A stretch of 64,000 nt of DNA, taken from contig NZ_JACLAL010000002.1 of the NCBI RefSeq assembly GCF_014280875.1, positions 1-64,000 on the forward strand, read 5' to 3'. The stretch is from Paenirhizobium daejeonense (GTDB lineage Bacteria > Pseudomonadota > Alphaproteobacteria > Rhizobiales > Rhizobiaceae). The notes under the pieces were generated by a model that searched no databases, was not told where the DNA came from, and worked only from the letters and a program-made list of their open reading frames with translations. Position numbers and translations under genes: made by a program. Positions 52,617-61,100 of the stretch are shown here, in pieces. Numbering within the stretch: the stretch's first letter is position 1; each line of letters begins with the position of its first letter.

Positions 52617-53253
52617 TGGCGCCGAGCCCTCCCGCAAGCGCATTGACCGCGGCGGACGCCATGGCCGAACCGCCCCGTCGCCCGCGAACGGCGATGAACG
52701 GCACGCCGCGGCTGTCCTCGACCAGCGCTTCCTTGCTCTCCGCCGCACCGACGAACCCGACAGGAAGGCCGAGAATCAGCGCCGGCTTCGGCGCTCCCTG
52801 ATCAAGGAGTTCCAGCAACCGGAAAAGCGCCGTCGGCGCATTGCCGATGGCAACCACTGCCCCGAAAAGCCTGTCACCCCAAAGATCGACCTGCGCAGCC
52901 GAACGCGTGTTACCGATTTCGGCCGCCTTCGGCCTGACGCGCGCATCGTTCAGGAGGCAGATCACCTCGTTGTCGGCCGGAAGCAATCGCCGGATAATGC
53001 CGTGGCGAACCATCTCGACGTCGCAGAGAACCGGCGCGCCGGCGGCCAGCGCCTCAGCCCCCGCCTCGAATGCCCCATCCGAAAACGCGATATCGCCGGC
53101 AAGGTCCGTCATTCCACAGGCATGGATCAGCCGGATCGCCAGCTTCTCCATCCCACCGGAAAAGCGCGATAAATCCGCTTCCCGGCGAATCGTCTCGAAG
53201 GACTGCCGATAGATCTCTGCCGGATCGCGGATGTAGTCGAACGAAGCGCTCAG
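52609..53253 (-). CDS. cobH: Precorrin-8X methylmutase, probable CTG start
   Basis: A 214-residue CobH/CbiC that moves the C11 methyl to C12 to give (hydrogeno)cobyrinate. EIGNTRSAAQVDLWGDRL, GNAPTALFRLLELLDQGAPKPALILGLPVGFVGAAESKEAL and FIAVRGRRGGSAMASAAVNAL identify it. The first ATG (53151) would remove the conserved N-terminus. Upstream in frame the reading is SASFDYIRDPAEIYRQSF and TIRREADLSRF, the normal CobH N-terminus, but without ATG, GTG or TTG. A CTG at 53253, with GAGAGGGG 6 bases upstream, fits both homology and spacing. It starts 28 bp after the cbiX stop. Confidence 0.93.
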   Translation of the reverse strand: MSASFDYIRDPAEIYRQSFETIRREADLSRFSGGMEKLAIRLIHACGMTDLAGDIAFSDGAFEAGAEALAAGAPVLCDVEMVRHGIIRRLLPADNEVICLLNDARVRPKAAEIGNTRSAAQVDLWGDRLFGAVVAIGNAPTALFRLLELLDQGAPKPALILGLPVGFVGAAESKEALVEDSRGVPFIAVRGRRGGSAMASAAVNALAGGLGAND

Positions 53254-53267
53254 CGGATACCCCTCTC
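53251..53267 (-). promoter_or_regulatory. Ribosome-binding site and CTG start of cobH
   Basis: On the minus strand AGAGAGGGG, then TATCCG, then CTG. This is one of the strongest Shine-Dalgarno matches in the corrin operon and has the proper 6-base spacing only to the CTG. Confidence 0.75.
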
Positions 53268-53281
53268 TGGATTGGAAGCCA

Positions 53282-54652
53282 TCACTTCTTCTTCATCGAA
53301 TTGGGCCCGAGCGGATGATCCGCATGCGGGTACGGAGCATGATGATGATGATGATGCCCGTGATCGTGCGAATGACCATGCCCGTGGTCATGTCCGTGAT
53401 CGTGAGCATGTTGGTGATCATGATCGTGCCCGTGGCCATGATGCTCGTGGTCATGATGCCCATGGTGGTGATCGTGGTCATGATCGTGATGGCCGCAGCC
53501 GCAGTTCGGGCCGTGTTCGTGAACCGCCGGCTTGCCGCTGGAGGGAGCGTTCATCACGGCCTCCAGTCCAGCATCTGGCGCGGCATTGAGCAGATGGCCG
53601 TATTTGCCGCCGAGCGTGGTCGACGCGCCATAGTCGAAGGCAGGCGCCAGATCGTTCGGCTCCGCATGGCTGTGCACCGGCGTCCAGGGCAACCCGTGCT
53701 CCTTGCAGAATTCCGGATCGCGACAGGATGCATCGCAATCGCCGCCACACGGACAGTCCTCGAGACCGCCACCGATGCCCTCGACATGATGGTGATGGCT
53801 TTCCTGCGGCTGGCCGATATCTGCCTCGAAACCGAGGACCTGCTCCCGATACTTGCACATTTGGCAGTTCATCAGGGCGGCACCTTCGAGGATTTCCCCG
53901 ACGCGATCCTGAAAGGCGTCCAGCACCAGCGGATGATCGTTGAGATAGCTCGCCTTGACGAACTGGATCTCCGGATGCCGTTCGGCAACGACATCGGTAT
54001 AACTGTAGATGCGCTTCACCAGCACACCGGTAAACAGGAAATACGGGAAGACAATGATGCGTTTGTAGCCGAGCCGCGCGGCGTGTTCGAGACCCGGCTC
54101 GACCAGCGGGAAGGTCACGCCGGAATAGCAGGTTTCGCCCCAGCCGAAGCCCATGCCTTCCCAGAGCATGCGCATGACCTTGGTGGCGTTGGAGTTGGCG
54201 TCGGGATCAGACGAACCGCGCCCCACCACCATCAGCAGCGTTTCATGCTTGTCGACGAAACCAAGCGTCGCGTTCGCCTCGTCGACCGCCTCCTGGATGC
54301 GGTCCCCGGCTGCGCGGATCATTTTCAGGTCGATGCCGAGTTCCCGCCCGTAGGTGATGACCATGCCGGGGTTCTGCGCCTGATAGGTGTTGAGCACCGA
54401 GGGAATGTCGTTCTTGGCGTGTCCGGCGGCAAACAGCATTCCCGGAACGGCCAGAACCCGCGTCACGCCTTCGGCCCGCAGCTTGTCGAGACCGGCAGAA
54501 ATCACCGGGTTGCAGAATTCCAGATAGCCGTATTCGACCGGCATATCGGGATTGCGCTTGCGCAAGGCTTCCGCGATTACCGCAAATTCGCGCGCTGCGT
54601 TCTGGTTGCGGCTACCGTGCCCGCACACCATGATTCCGAGTTTTTCCGCCAT
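53282..54652 (-). CDS. cbiX: Long-form sirohydrochlorin cobaltochelatase CbiX with Cys-rich and His-rich tail
   Basis: A 456-residue CbiX. Two chelatase-like halves are seen: GIMVCGHGSRNQN (active-site His12) and LLMVVGRGSSDPDANSN near residue 150, with VVPYFLFTGVLVKRI-type stretch IVFPYFLFTGVLVKRIYSY. MNCQMC at residues 261-266 (Cys263, Cys266) matches the M-x-C-x-x-C iron-sulfur motif known in Bacillus megaterium CbiX. A second Cys cluster (CPCGGDCDASCRDPEFC, about residues 290-310) and a tail from about 379 with roughly 35 histidines follow, probably binding cobalt. The ATG at 54652 with GGGAGG upstream is chosen over an ATG 11 codons earlier. First gene of the cbiX-cobM operon. Confidence 0.93.
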   Translation of the reverse strand: MAEKLGIMVCGHGSRNQNAAREFAVIAEALRKRNPDMPVEYGYLEFCNPVISAGLDKLRAEGVTRVLAVPGMLFAAGHAKNDIPSVLNTYQAQNPGMVITYGRELGIDLKMIRAAGDRIQEAVDEANATLGFVDKHETLLMVVGRGSSDPDANSNATKVMRMLWEGMGFGWGETCYSGVTFPLVEPGLEHAARLGYKRIIVFPYFLFTGVLVKRIYSYTDVVAERHPEIQFVKASYLNDHPLVLDAFQDRVGEILEGAALMNCQMCKYREQVLGFEADIGQPQESHHHHVEGIGGGLEDCPCGGDCDASCRDPEFCKEHGLPWTPVHSHAEPNDLAPAFDYGASTTLGGKYGHLLNAAPDAGLEAVMNAPSSGKPAVHEHGPNCGCGHHDHDHDHHHGHHDHEHHGHGHDHDHQHAHDHGHDHGHGHSHDHGHHHHHHAPYPHADHPLGPNSMKKK

Positions 54653-54983
54653 GAGACAAGGCCTCCCTGCTTCGTTGCCGTTCATGTACGAAGCGCCGGA
54701 ACCGCGAGCGCGGTTCGCTGGCCTTGGGGACAGCTCCGGAATTGGCCCCCTGATTGGGTCAGCCGCACCGGACTATTTCCAGCCTGTCGAACAGGCGCCG
54801 TCGCACATGAGACAGAGCTTTATCGAAGGCGACATGACCGGTCAAACCCGTTTGCGCCGGATTATGTGGAGGATGCGCCGAAGGTCACAGATGCGACCGG
54901 CATTCGCCCCGCAGCGTGTTGCCCCGACTGGCGGTTTGGTGCATGACAGGACATCCCGCCGCAGCCGCAACCACAGGATCATC
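54653..54983. other. Structured gap between divergent cbiX and TSUP genes
   Basis: This 331-bp stretch must contain the cbiX promoter and leader. On the minus strand two hairpins precede the cbiX ribosome-binding site: the perfect GAACCGCGAGCGCGGTTC (54699-54716) and GCTTCGT...ACGAAGC (54669-54694). A GCCAG...ACC pattern lies just before the first, weakly like part of a B12 box, but the full cobalamin riboswitch consensus is not seen. A plus-strand frame of about 35 codons ending at 54946 reads like protein (FAPDYVEDAPKVTDATG) but has no start or known family. Confidence 0.5.
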
Positions 54984-55769
54984 GTGATCGATCTCGCAGT
55001 CCAGAGCCTGGTGCTTCTCTTTCTCGCAGCTTTCATCGCCGGCTTCATCGATTCGATAGCCGGCGGTGGCGGTCTGATCACTATTCCCGCCATGCTGATC
55101 GCAGGCATTTCGCCACTCGAAACGCTTGGAACCAACAAGTTGCAATCGATGTTCGGGGCCGGTTCAGCGACCATTGCCTATGCTCGACGCGGCCATGTCG
55201 ACCTGAATAGCCAGTTGCCGATGGCGGCGATGGCCGTGTTTGGCGGCGCGCTCGGCGCCGCCATCGCGACCGTCGTCCCCGGGGAAGTCCTCCGGGCGAT
55301 CATGCCCTTCCTTCTGGTTGCCATAGCGCTTTATTTCGCGCTGAAACCCAACCTCCATGACGAGGACCGCAACCAACGCATGACGCCCTTCGTATTCGGG
55401 CTGACCTTCGTGCCGTTGATCGGCTTTTATGACGGCGTCTTCGGTCCCGGAACCGGTTCATTCTTCATGCTGGCATTCGTCTCGCTTGCGGGCTTCGGAG
55501 TTCTCAAGGCAACCGCTCACACCAAGCTCTTGAACCTCGGCTCGAATGTCGGCGCCTTCCTCGTCTTCCTGGCAGGCGGGGTCGTGCTCTGGAAGGTCGG
55601 CCTGCTGATGGGCCTCGGCCAGTTCCTCGGCGCGCAAGCGGGATCGCGCCTCGCCATGCGGATCGGAGCGCGACTGATCAAGCCGCTGCTGATTGTGACC
55701 TGCATCGGCCTTGCATCGAAGCTGTTGATGGACCCGACAAACCCGGTTCGACTATGGATGGGGTTCTGA
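54984..55769 (+). CDS. TSUP/TauE-SafE family membrane transporter
   Basis: A 261-residue membrane protein with about eight helices in two repeats. The family signature AAFIAGFIDSIAGGGGLITIPAMLIAG is at the N-terminus and repeats as GFYDGVFGPGTGSFFMLAFVSLAGF. TSUP proteins export sulfite, sulfoacetate or other anions; some lie near cobalt or B12 genes, and this one is divergent from cbiX, but no substrate can be assigned. The GTG at 54984 with AGGAT upstream gives the usual length; earlier starts add a charged, unlikely leader. Its 3' end overlaps the convergent LtrA gene by 18 bp. Confidence 0.85.
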   Translation: MIDLAVQSLVLLFLAAFIAGFIDSIAGGGGLITIPAMLIAGISPLETLGTNKLQSMFGAGSATIAYARRGHVDLNSQLPMAAMAVFGGALGAAIATVVPGEVLRAIMPFLLVAIALYFALKPNLHDEDRNQRMTPFVFGLTFVPLIGFYDGVFGPGTGSFFMLAFVSLAGFGVLKATAHTKLLNLGSNVGAFLVFLAGGVVLWKVGLLMGLGQFLGAQAGSRLAMRIGARLIKPLLIVTCIGLASKLLMDPTNPVRLWMGF

Positions 55770-57014
55770 GGCATCTGACAAGGGCTTGGCTCCAAGAGGG
55801 ATGCGGTCTGCAACGCCTGCCTTCAGCGACAGAAACTCCCAGACGGCCACCAACAGAAGAAGTCCAGTCGCCGAAAATTGCAGCAGGAACAGTGGCAGGC
55901 TCGAAGAAACTCCCAAACCGAAAATGACAGCCGCCCCGGCGCAATGGGAGAGCGGCAGTCCCCGGCCCGCGATAAACTTGAGACCGCCCGTACCGATCAG
56001 GAAAAGCGCAGGCCCGCCCGCAATCGTGAGGGTTTCTCGCAGCCCCGCCGGATCGAATGCGTGTGAAAGGCTGAAATCCTCACCGACGGCGGTCATGACG
56101 ATGCCCATCACGATTGGCAGATGGCCATAGACGAACATTACCTCCGCAACCAGTTGCGGCTTACGGGTGTTTTCCGCCTTTCTCGCCATCTTCTCCTGAC
56201 CGTCGTGAAAATAGAGCCACCACATCAGGACCGTGCTTGCGAACGCGCTGCAGAACACGAAGAAGGTCAGCGGTGTCTGCATATGCTCGACTGCGGTCTT
56301 GCCCGTCGTCAAGATCGTCTCGCCCAGGCAGATGATGACGAACAATGCCGTGCGTTCGGCAAAATGCTCGCCGGAAACCCTCAGTGTTTCGCCATTAGCC
56401 CCTCGCATGAGGCCCGGCAGATAATAGTTGAAGGCCGGAGCCGCATATTCGATCAGGATCGCCACGCTCCACAGCCCTATCCTTGGCGAAGAGTCCACCA
56501 TCGCGCCAGCCAGCCAGAACCCGGCGGAAAAGGTAAGCCAGATGGTCATCCTGAGAAACGTGAGGAAGACGGATCGATCGGCGTTGCGGTGGGCAAAAAG
56601 CGAAAACAGGCAGCGGCCCACCTGCATGACGGAATAGACCGAAGCAAACAACAGTCCCTTGTCGTGGAAGGCCTCCGGCAGCGCAATCGATAGCAGGATC
56701 CCGCAAAACATCAGCGCGAACAGCAGCAGCCGCACGGCGGCTCTCCGGGTGTCGAGAAGATTGGTAAGCAGCGTCGTCTGGATCCACACCCACCACAGCG
56801 CCAGAAGCAGGATTGCAGCTTCCACGATGGACATGATGCCGAAGTCTTCGGCGAATGTGTGCGACATCTGGATCAGCGCGAACACGAATACTAGGTCAAA
56901 GAAAAGTTCGGGAAAGCCTGCCTTTTCCCGGTCGGTACGCAAAAGGTCGCCCTCGTCGCTCGCCCTTCCGTCACCGGAAGGTCTGTGCTCGGTCGCGACC
57001 CTGTCCAATGTCAT
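55752..57014 (-). CDS. LtrA (low temperature requirement A) family membrane protein
   Basis: A 420-residue protein with about twelve hydrophobic segments. FPELFFDLVFVFALIQMSHTF at residues 34-54 and the later ERTALFVIICLGETILTTGKTAVEHM are hallmarks of the LtrA family, first named for cold growth in Listeria. Biochemical role is unknown. A 107-bp AT-rich gap before it probably carries its promoter. No link to cobalamin is known. Confidence 0.88.
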   Translation of the reverse strand: MTLDRVATEHRPSGDGRASDEGDLLRTDREKAGFPELFFDLVFVFALIQMSHTFAEDFGIMSIVEAAILLLALWWVWIQTTLLTNLLDTRRAAVRLLLFALMFCGILLSIALPEAFHDKGLLFASVYSVMQVGRCLFSLFAHRNADRSVFLTFLRMTIWLTFSAGFWLAGAMVDSSPRIGLWSVAILIEYAAPAFNYYLPGLMRGANGETLRVSGEHFAERTALFVIICLGETILTTGKTAVEHMQTPLTFFVFCSAFASTVLMWWLYFHDGQEKMARKAENTRKPQLVAEVMFVYGHLPIVMGIVMTAVGEDFSLSHAFDPAGLRETLTIAGGPALFLIGTGGLKFIAGRGLPLSHCAGAAVIFGLGVSSSLPLFLLQFSATGLLLLVAVWEFLSLKAGVADRIPLGAKPLSDASEPHP

Positions 57015-57121
57015 ATATGTTTACCCCAATTCACTTTTCTTTTGGTTGAAAAACGATTGAGGTGGGGAATGGTTCCCCTTCTGGACGCGCGTGCCAAATA
57101 ACCGAAGCCGCTAGGAAGAAA

Positions 57122-57547
57122 CTAAAAAATCGCCACCATGATGGCACCCGCCCCGATCATCGCGACACCGGTCCAGGCACCAAGGCTCAGTTTCTCACCG
57201 AGGAAGATCGCGGCAAAGATTGCCACCATGACAATAGAAAGCTTGTCGATCGGCGCAACGCGGGCGGCATCACCGATCTTCAGCGCCCGGTAATAGGCGA
57301 TCCAAGAGCCACCGGTCGCAATGCCGGAAAGACCGAGAAACACCCAGGTCTTTGCAGAAATGTTCGATGGAGACTGCCACTGGCCGGTCGCGGTCACGAT
57401 GCCGATCAGCACCAGAAAGATAACCACAGTGCGGATCAACGTTGCGAGATCCGAATTGACGCCGGCGACCCCGACCTTTCCGAAGATTGCTGTCAGCGCC
57501 GCAAAGACCGCTGACAGGAAAGCCCAGAAAGCCCAGCTCTGGGTCAT
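57122..57547 (-). CDS. Single-EamA-domain membrane protein coupled to cobO
   Basis: A 141-residue protein with one EamA (drug/metabolite transporter) domain of five helices: it begins SWAFWAFLSAVFAALTAIFGKVG and ends GLEKLSLG-type as IFLGEKLSLGAWTGVAMIGAGAIMVAIF. Full DMT transporters have two such domains, so this half-size form probably dimerises. The ATG overlaps the cobO stop by one base (TGATG), so it is translated with the corrin operon and may move a corrinoid, precursor or metal; that is inference. Confidence 0.88.
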   Translation of the reverse strand: MTQSWAFWAFLSAVFAALTAIFGKVGVAGVNSDLATLIRTVVIFLVLIGIVTATGQWQSPSNISAKTWVFLGLSGIATGGSWIAYYRALKIGDAARVAPIDKLSIVMVAIFAAIFLGEKLSLGAWTGVAMIGAGAIMVAIF

Positions 57548-58179
57548 CAGAATTCGACCCCGATCTGAGCCTTGATACCCGAACGGAAGGGATGTTTGAC
57601 CAGTTCCATCTCCGTCACGAGGTCGGCGATCTCGATCAGTTCATCCTTGGCGTTACGGCCGGTCAAAACGACATGGGTCATTTCCGGCTTCTCGGTCTTC
57701 AGGAACTCCACAACCTCGGCGATATCGATGTAGTCGTAGCGGATGGCGATGTTGATCTCGTCCAGCAGCACCATGGAATAGGAGGGGTCGCGGATCAGTT
57801 CCTTCGCCTTTTCCCAGGCGGCTTGTGCCATGGCGATGTCGCGCGCCTTGTCCTGCGTTTCCCAGGTGAAACCCTCGCCCATGGTGTGGAATTCGCACAG
57901 ATCGCTGAAATGCCTGAGGATCAGGTCGCGTTCGCCGGTCGACATGGCTCCCTTGATGAACTGCACCACCGCACATTTCTTTCCATGCGCGATATGGCGG
58001 AAGATCATGCCGAAGGCTGCCGACGACTTGCCCTTGCCCTTGCCTGTATGGACGATGACAAGGCCCTTCTCGCCCGTCTTGGTGGCCATGATCTTCTCAC
58101 GGGCCGCCTTCTTCTTCGCCATTTTCTCGGCGTGGCGGGCGAGATCGGCGGGCGACGAACCCTCAACTTCCTCGGTCAT
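57547..58179 (-). CDS. cobO: Cob(I)yrinic acid a,c-diamide adenosyltransferase
   Basis: A 210-residue CobA/CobO/BtuR-type ATP:corrinoid adenosyltransferase. The P-loop VHTGKGKGKSSAAFG is at about residues 43-57, with AVVQFIKGAMSTGE, MGEGFTWETQD and MVLLDEINIAIRYDYI. It adds the upper adenosyl ligand after cobalt reduction. ATG at 58179 overlaps the cobN stop by 4 bp (ATGA); longer upstream frame lies within cobN. Confidence 0.96.
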   Translation of the reverse strand: MTEEVEGSSPADLARHAEKMAKKKAAREKIMATKTGEKGLVIVHTGKGKGKSSAAFGMIFRHIAHGKKCAVVQFIKGAMSTGERDLILRHFSDLCEFHTMGEGFTWETQDKARDIAMAQAAWEKAKELIRDPSYSMVLLDEINIAIRYDYIDIAEVVEFLKTEKPEMTHVVLTGRNAKDELIEIADLVTEMELVKHPFRSGIKAQIGVEF

Positions 58180-61100
58180 GGTTCCTGTACTCCATTCATG
58201 GTTTCGGCTCCGCGCTCGGCGAGCCGGGAAAGATCGAACATCGCCGAATTGCTGCGCGGCGTCCACAACCTGCGATCGATCGCCTCGATCAATCGTTCGG
58301 CCAGTTCCCTGAGTGCCGGCGCATTCTTCTCGGCCATGAAGTCGCGGACGCGTTCATCCATGATGAAGGCCTGATAGACCGCCTCGAAATGATGGTCGCG
58401 CACCGCGCCCGTGGTCGCGGCAAAGGCGAACATGTAATCGACCGTCGCAGTGATCTCGAAGGCCCCCTTGTAACCATGCCGCATCACACCGTCGATCCAT
58501 TTCGGATTGACGACGCGGGCGCGCACCACGCGGCCGATCTCTTCCTCAAGGCTGCGGATTACCGGTTTTTCCGGTCGCGAATGGTCGTTGTGATAGACGG
58601 TCGGACGACTGCCCGCGACATGCTCGATCGCCGCCGTCATGCCACCCTCGAACTGGTAATAGTCGTCGCTGTCCAACAAGTCGTGTTCGCGGTTATCCTG
58701 GTTCTGCACGACCGCCTGTACCCGGCGAAGCCGCTCTTCGAACAGGCCGCGCTCCGCCTTACCTTCCACATCGGCCCCATAGGCATAGCCGCCCCAGACC
58801 AGATAGGCCTCGGCCAGGTCGCCGCGCTGCTCCCAGCCCTTCTCGTCGATCAGTGCTTGCAGCCCCGCACCATAGGCACCGGGTTTCGAACCGAATACCC
58901 GGTAACCGGCCCGACGCGCCGCAGCCTTGTCGTCCAGTCCTTCGGCAACGAGCTGCGCCGTCTCAGCCCTCACCCGCGCCGCAATCGGATTGTCGCCTTC
59001 GTCTTCATCCAGTGCGGCAACGGCTCGAACAGCCTTGTCGAACAGGGCGATCTGCTCGGGGAAGGCATCACGGAAGAAGCCGGAAATCCTGAACGTCACG
59101 TCCACACGCGGCCGACCGAGAATTGCCGGCGGCATGATCTCGTAGCCGGTGACGCGCCTTGAGGCCATGTCCCAGAGCGGCTTCACGCCGATCAGCGCAA
59201 GCGCCTGCGCGATATCGTCTCCACCTGTACGCATGTTGGACGTTCCCCAGGCTGTCAGCCCGAAGGAAGTGGGCCATTCGCCATGGTCCTGCACGTAACG
59301 CGCAATCAGCAATTCCGCCGACTTCTTGCCAAGCTCATAGGCCGCGGGGGTCGGAACCGCGCGGCTGTCGACCGAATAGAAGTTGCGGCCCGTCGGCAGA
59401 ACATCCGGCCGCCCGCGCGTCGGCGCACCGGACGGGCCGGGCGGCACGAAGCGTCCATCGAGCCCGGTCAACAGTCCCTCGATCTCGGCCCTGCCCGACT
59501 TGACCACAGCAGGCTGCAGCCGGTTTTGAATTTCGTCGAGCACCGCCCGCGTCCGCGACCATTCCGGCGGGCATTCGAGCTCTCCTGCCACCAGCTTAGC
59601 CGCCAGCAACTCGATCCGCTCGACGGCATCGCCCTTCGTCCGCCATGGCTGGTCGGTGAGATCCGCCAGAATGTCCGGTCTTGCTCCCATCCATGGATCG
59701 GACATCACGCAGTCGAGTGGGTCGAAACCATTGGGTATACCGCTATTGACGGCACTCGCGACGTCACCCCCCTCTGGCCTGCCGGCCATCTCCCCCTCAA
59801 GGGGGGAGATCGAGGAGGAAAGCGCTCGACCATCCTTCCGGTCGGAGTCAATGGAAACCTGGCCGCCAGATATCCCGAATGGCGGTGCTTCATCCGAAGC
59901 GAGCGACCGCAGTTTATCGATCTCCCCCCCTGAGGGGGAGATGGCCGGCAGGCCAGAGGGGGGTAGACCGCCACGCGACGCCATCAACCCAGCATCAAGC
60001 GCAATCGCCCGCTGCAGGCTCTGGTCACCCCCCTCGCCCAGCCCGCGCGGCACCCGCGCCAGCGCCACGGTCAGGTCGGTGAGCAAACGTCCCTCCGGCG
60101 CAAGGCCGAAGATATGCAAGCCGTCGCGGATCTGCATTTCCTTGAGGTCACAGAGATAGGCGTCGAGTTTTTCCAGCGCGGCCTCCTCGGCCTCGCCCTT
60201 CGCAATGCCGGCGTCCTGATCGAGCCCTATATCGGCGACGAGATCGAGGATCTGTTTCTTCAGGAGCTTCAACCGTCGCGGATCGCCGCCCGAGGCCTCG
60301 TAATACTCGTCGACCAGCGCCTCTAGGTCCTTGAGCGGCCCATAGCTCTCCGCCCGCGTCAGCGGCGGCGTCAGATGGTCGATGATGACGGCCGAGGTCC
60401 GCCGCTTGGCCTGCGTGCCCTCGCCGGGATCGTTGACGATGAACGGATAGAGATGCGGCAAGGCCCCGAACACCGCCTCGGGATAGCAGTTTTCCGAAAG
60501 CGCCAGCGCCTTGCCCGGCAGCCATTCGAGATTGCCGTGCTTGCCCATGTGGACGACGGCGTGGGCATCGAACGCTCGGCGCAGATAGGCATAGAAAGCG
60601 AGATAGCCGTGCGGCGGCACGAGATCGGGAGAGTGGTAGGTTTCCTTCGGATCGATATTGTAGCCACGCGCCGGCTGGATACCCACCAGCACGTTCCCGA
60701 AGCGCGACAGCGGCAGCGCGAAACGCCCTTCGAGGAAGAACGGATCGGCCTCCGGCGCACCCCAGCGTGCCGTCACCTCATCCCGAACCTTTACCGGAAG
60801 ATCTTCGAAGAAACGAATGTAATCATTTACTGAAATGGCTTCGCGGATTTCCCGCCCATCGTTCGCTGCATTGGTCGGCCCCGCCCTCAGATGCGCCATC
60901 AGCGCATCGCCATCGCGAGGCAGATCACCCACTTTGTATCCAGCCGCCTTCATGGCCTTGAGCACCTCCATGGTGCCGGCCGGCGTATCGAGCCCGACGC
61001 CATTGCCAAGCCGTCCGTCCCGGTTCGGATAGTTCGCCATCACGATCGCAACCCGCCGCTCCGCGGCTTTAGTGTTGCGCAACCGCGCCCAGTTCGCGGC

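Noticed and set aside
53340-53480. The ATG/CAT-rich repeats near 53.4 kb as a microsatellite or CRISPR-like array
   Set aside because: They are the codons for the His-rich tail of CbiX, irregular in spacing and in frame.
53315-54946. A 543-codon plus-strand frame opposite cbiX
   Set aside because: It is the antisense of cbiX; its long Met/Val/Ile runs are the reverse reading of the His repeats.
59766-59965. Palindromic units in cobN as transcription terminators or frameshift sites
   Set aside because: They are within an open frame, lack T-runs and no frame change occurs; protein similarity continues on both sides.
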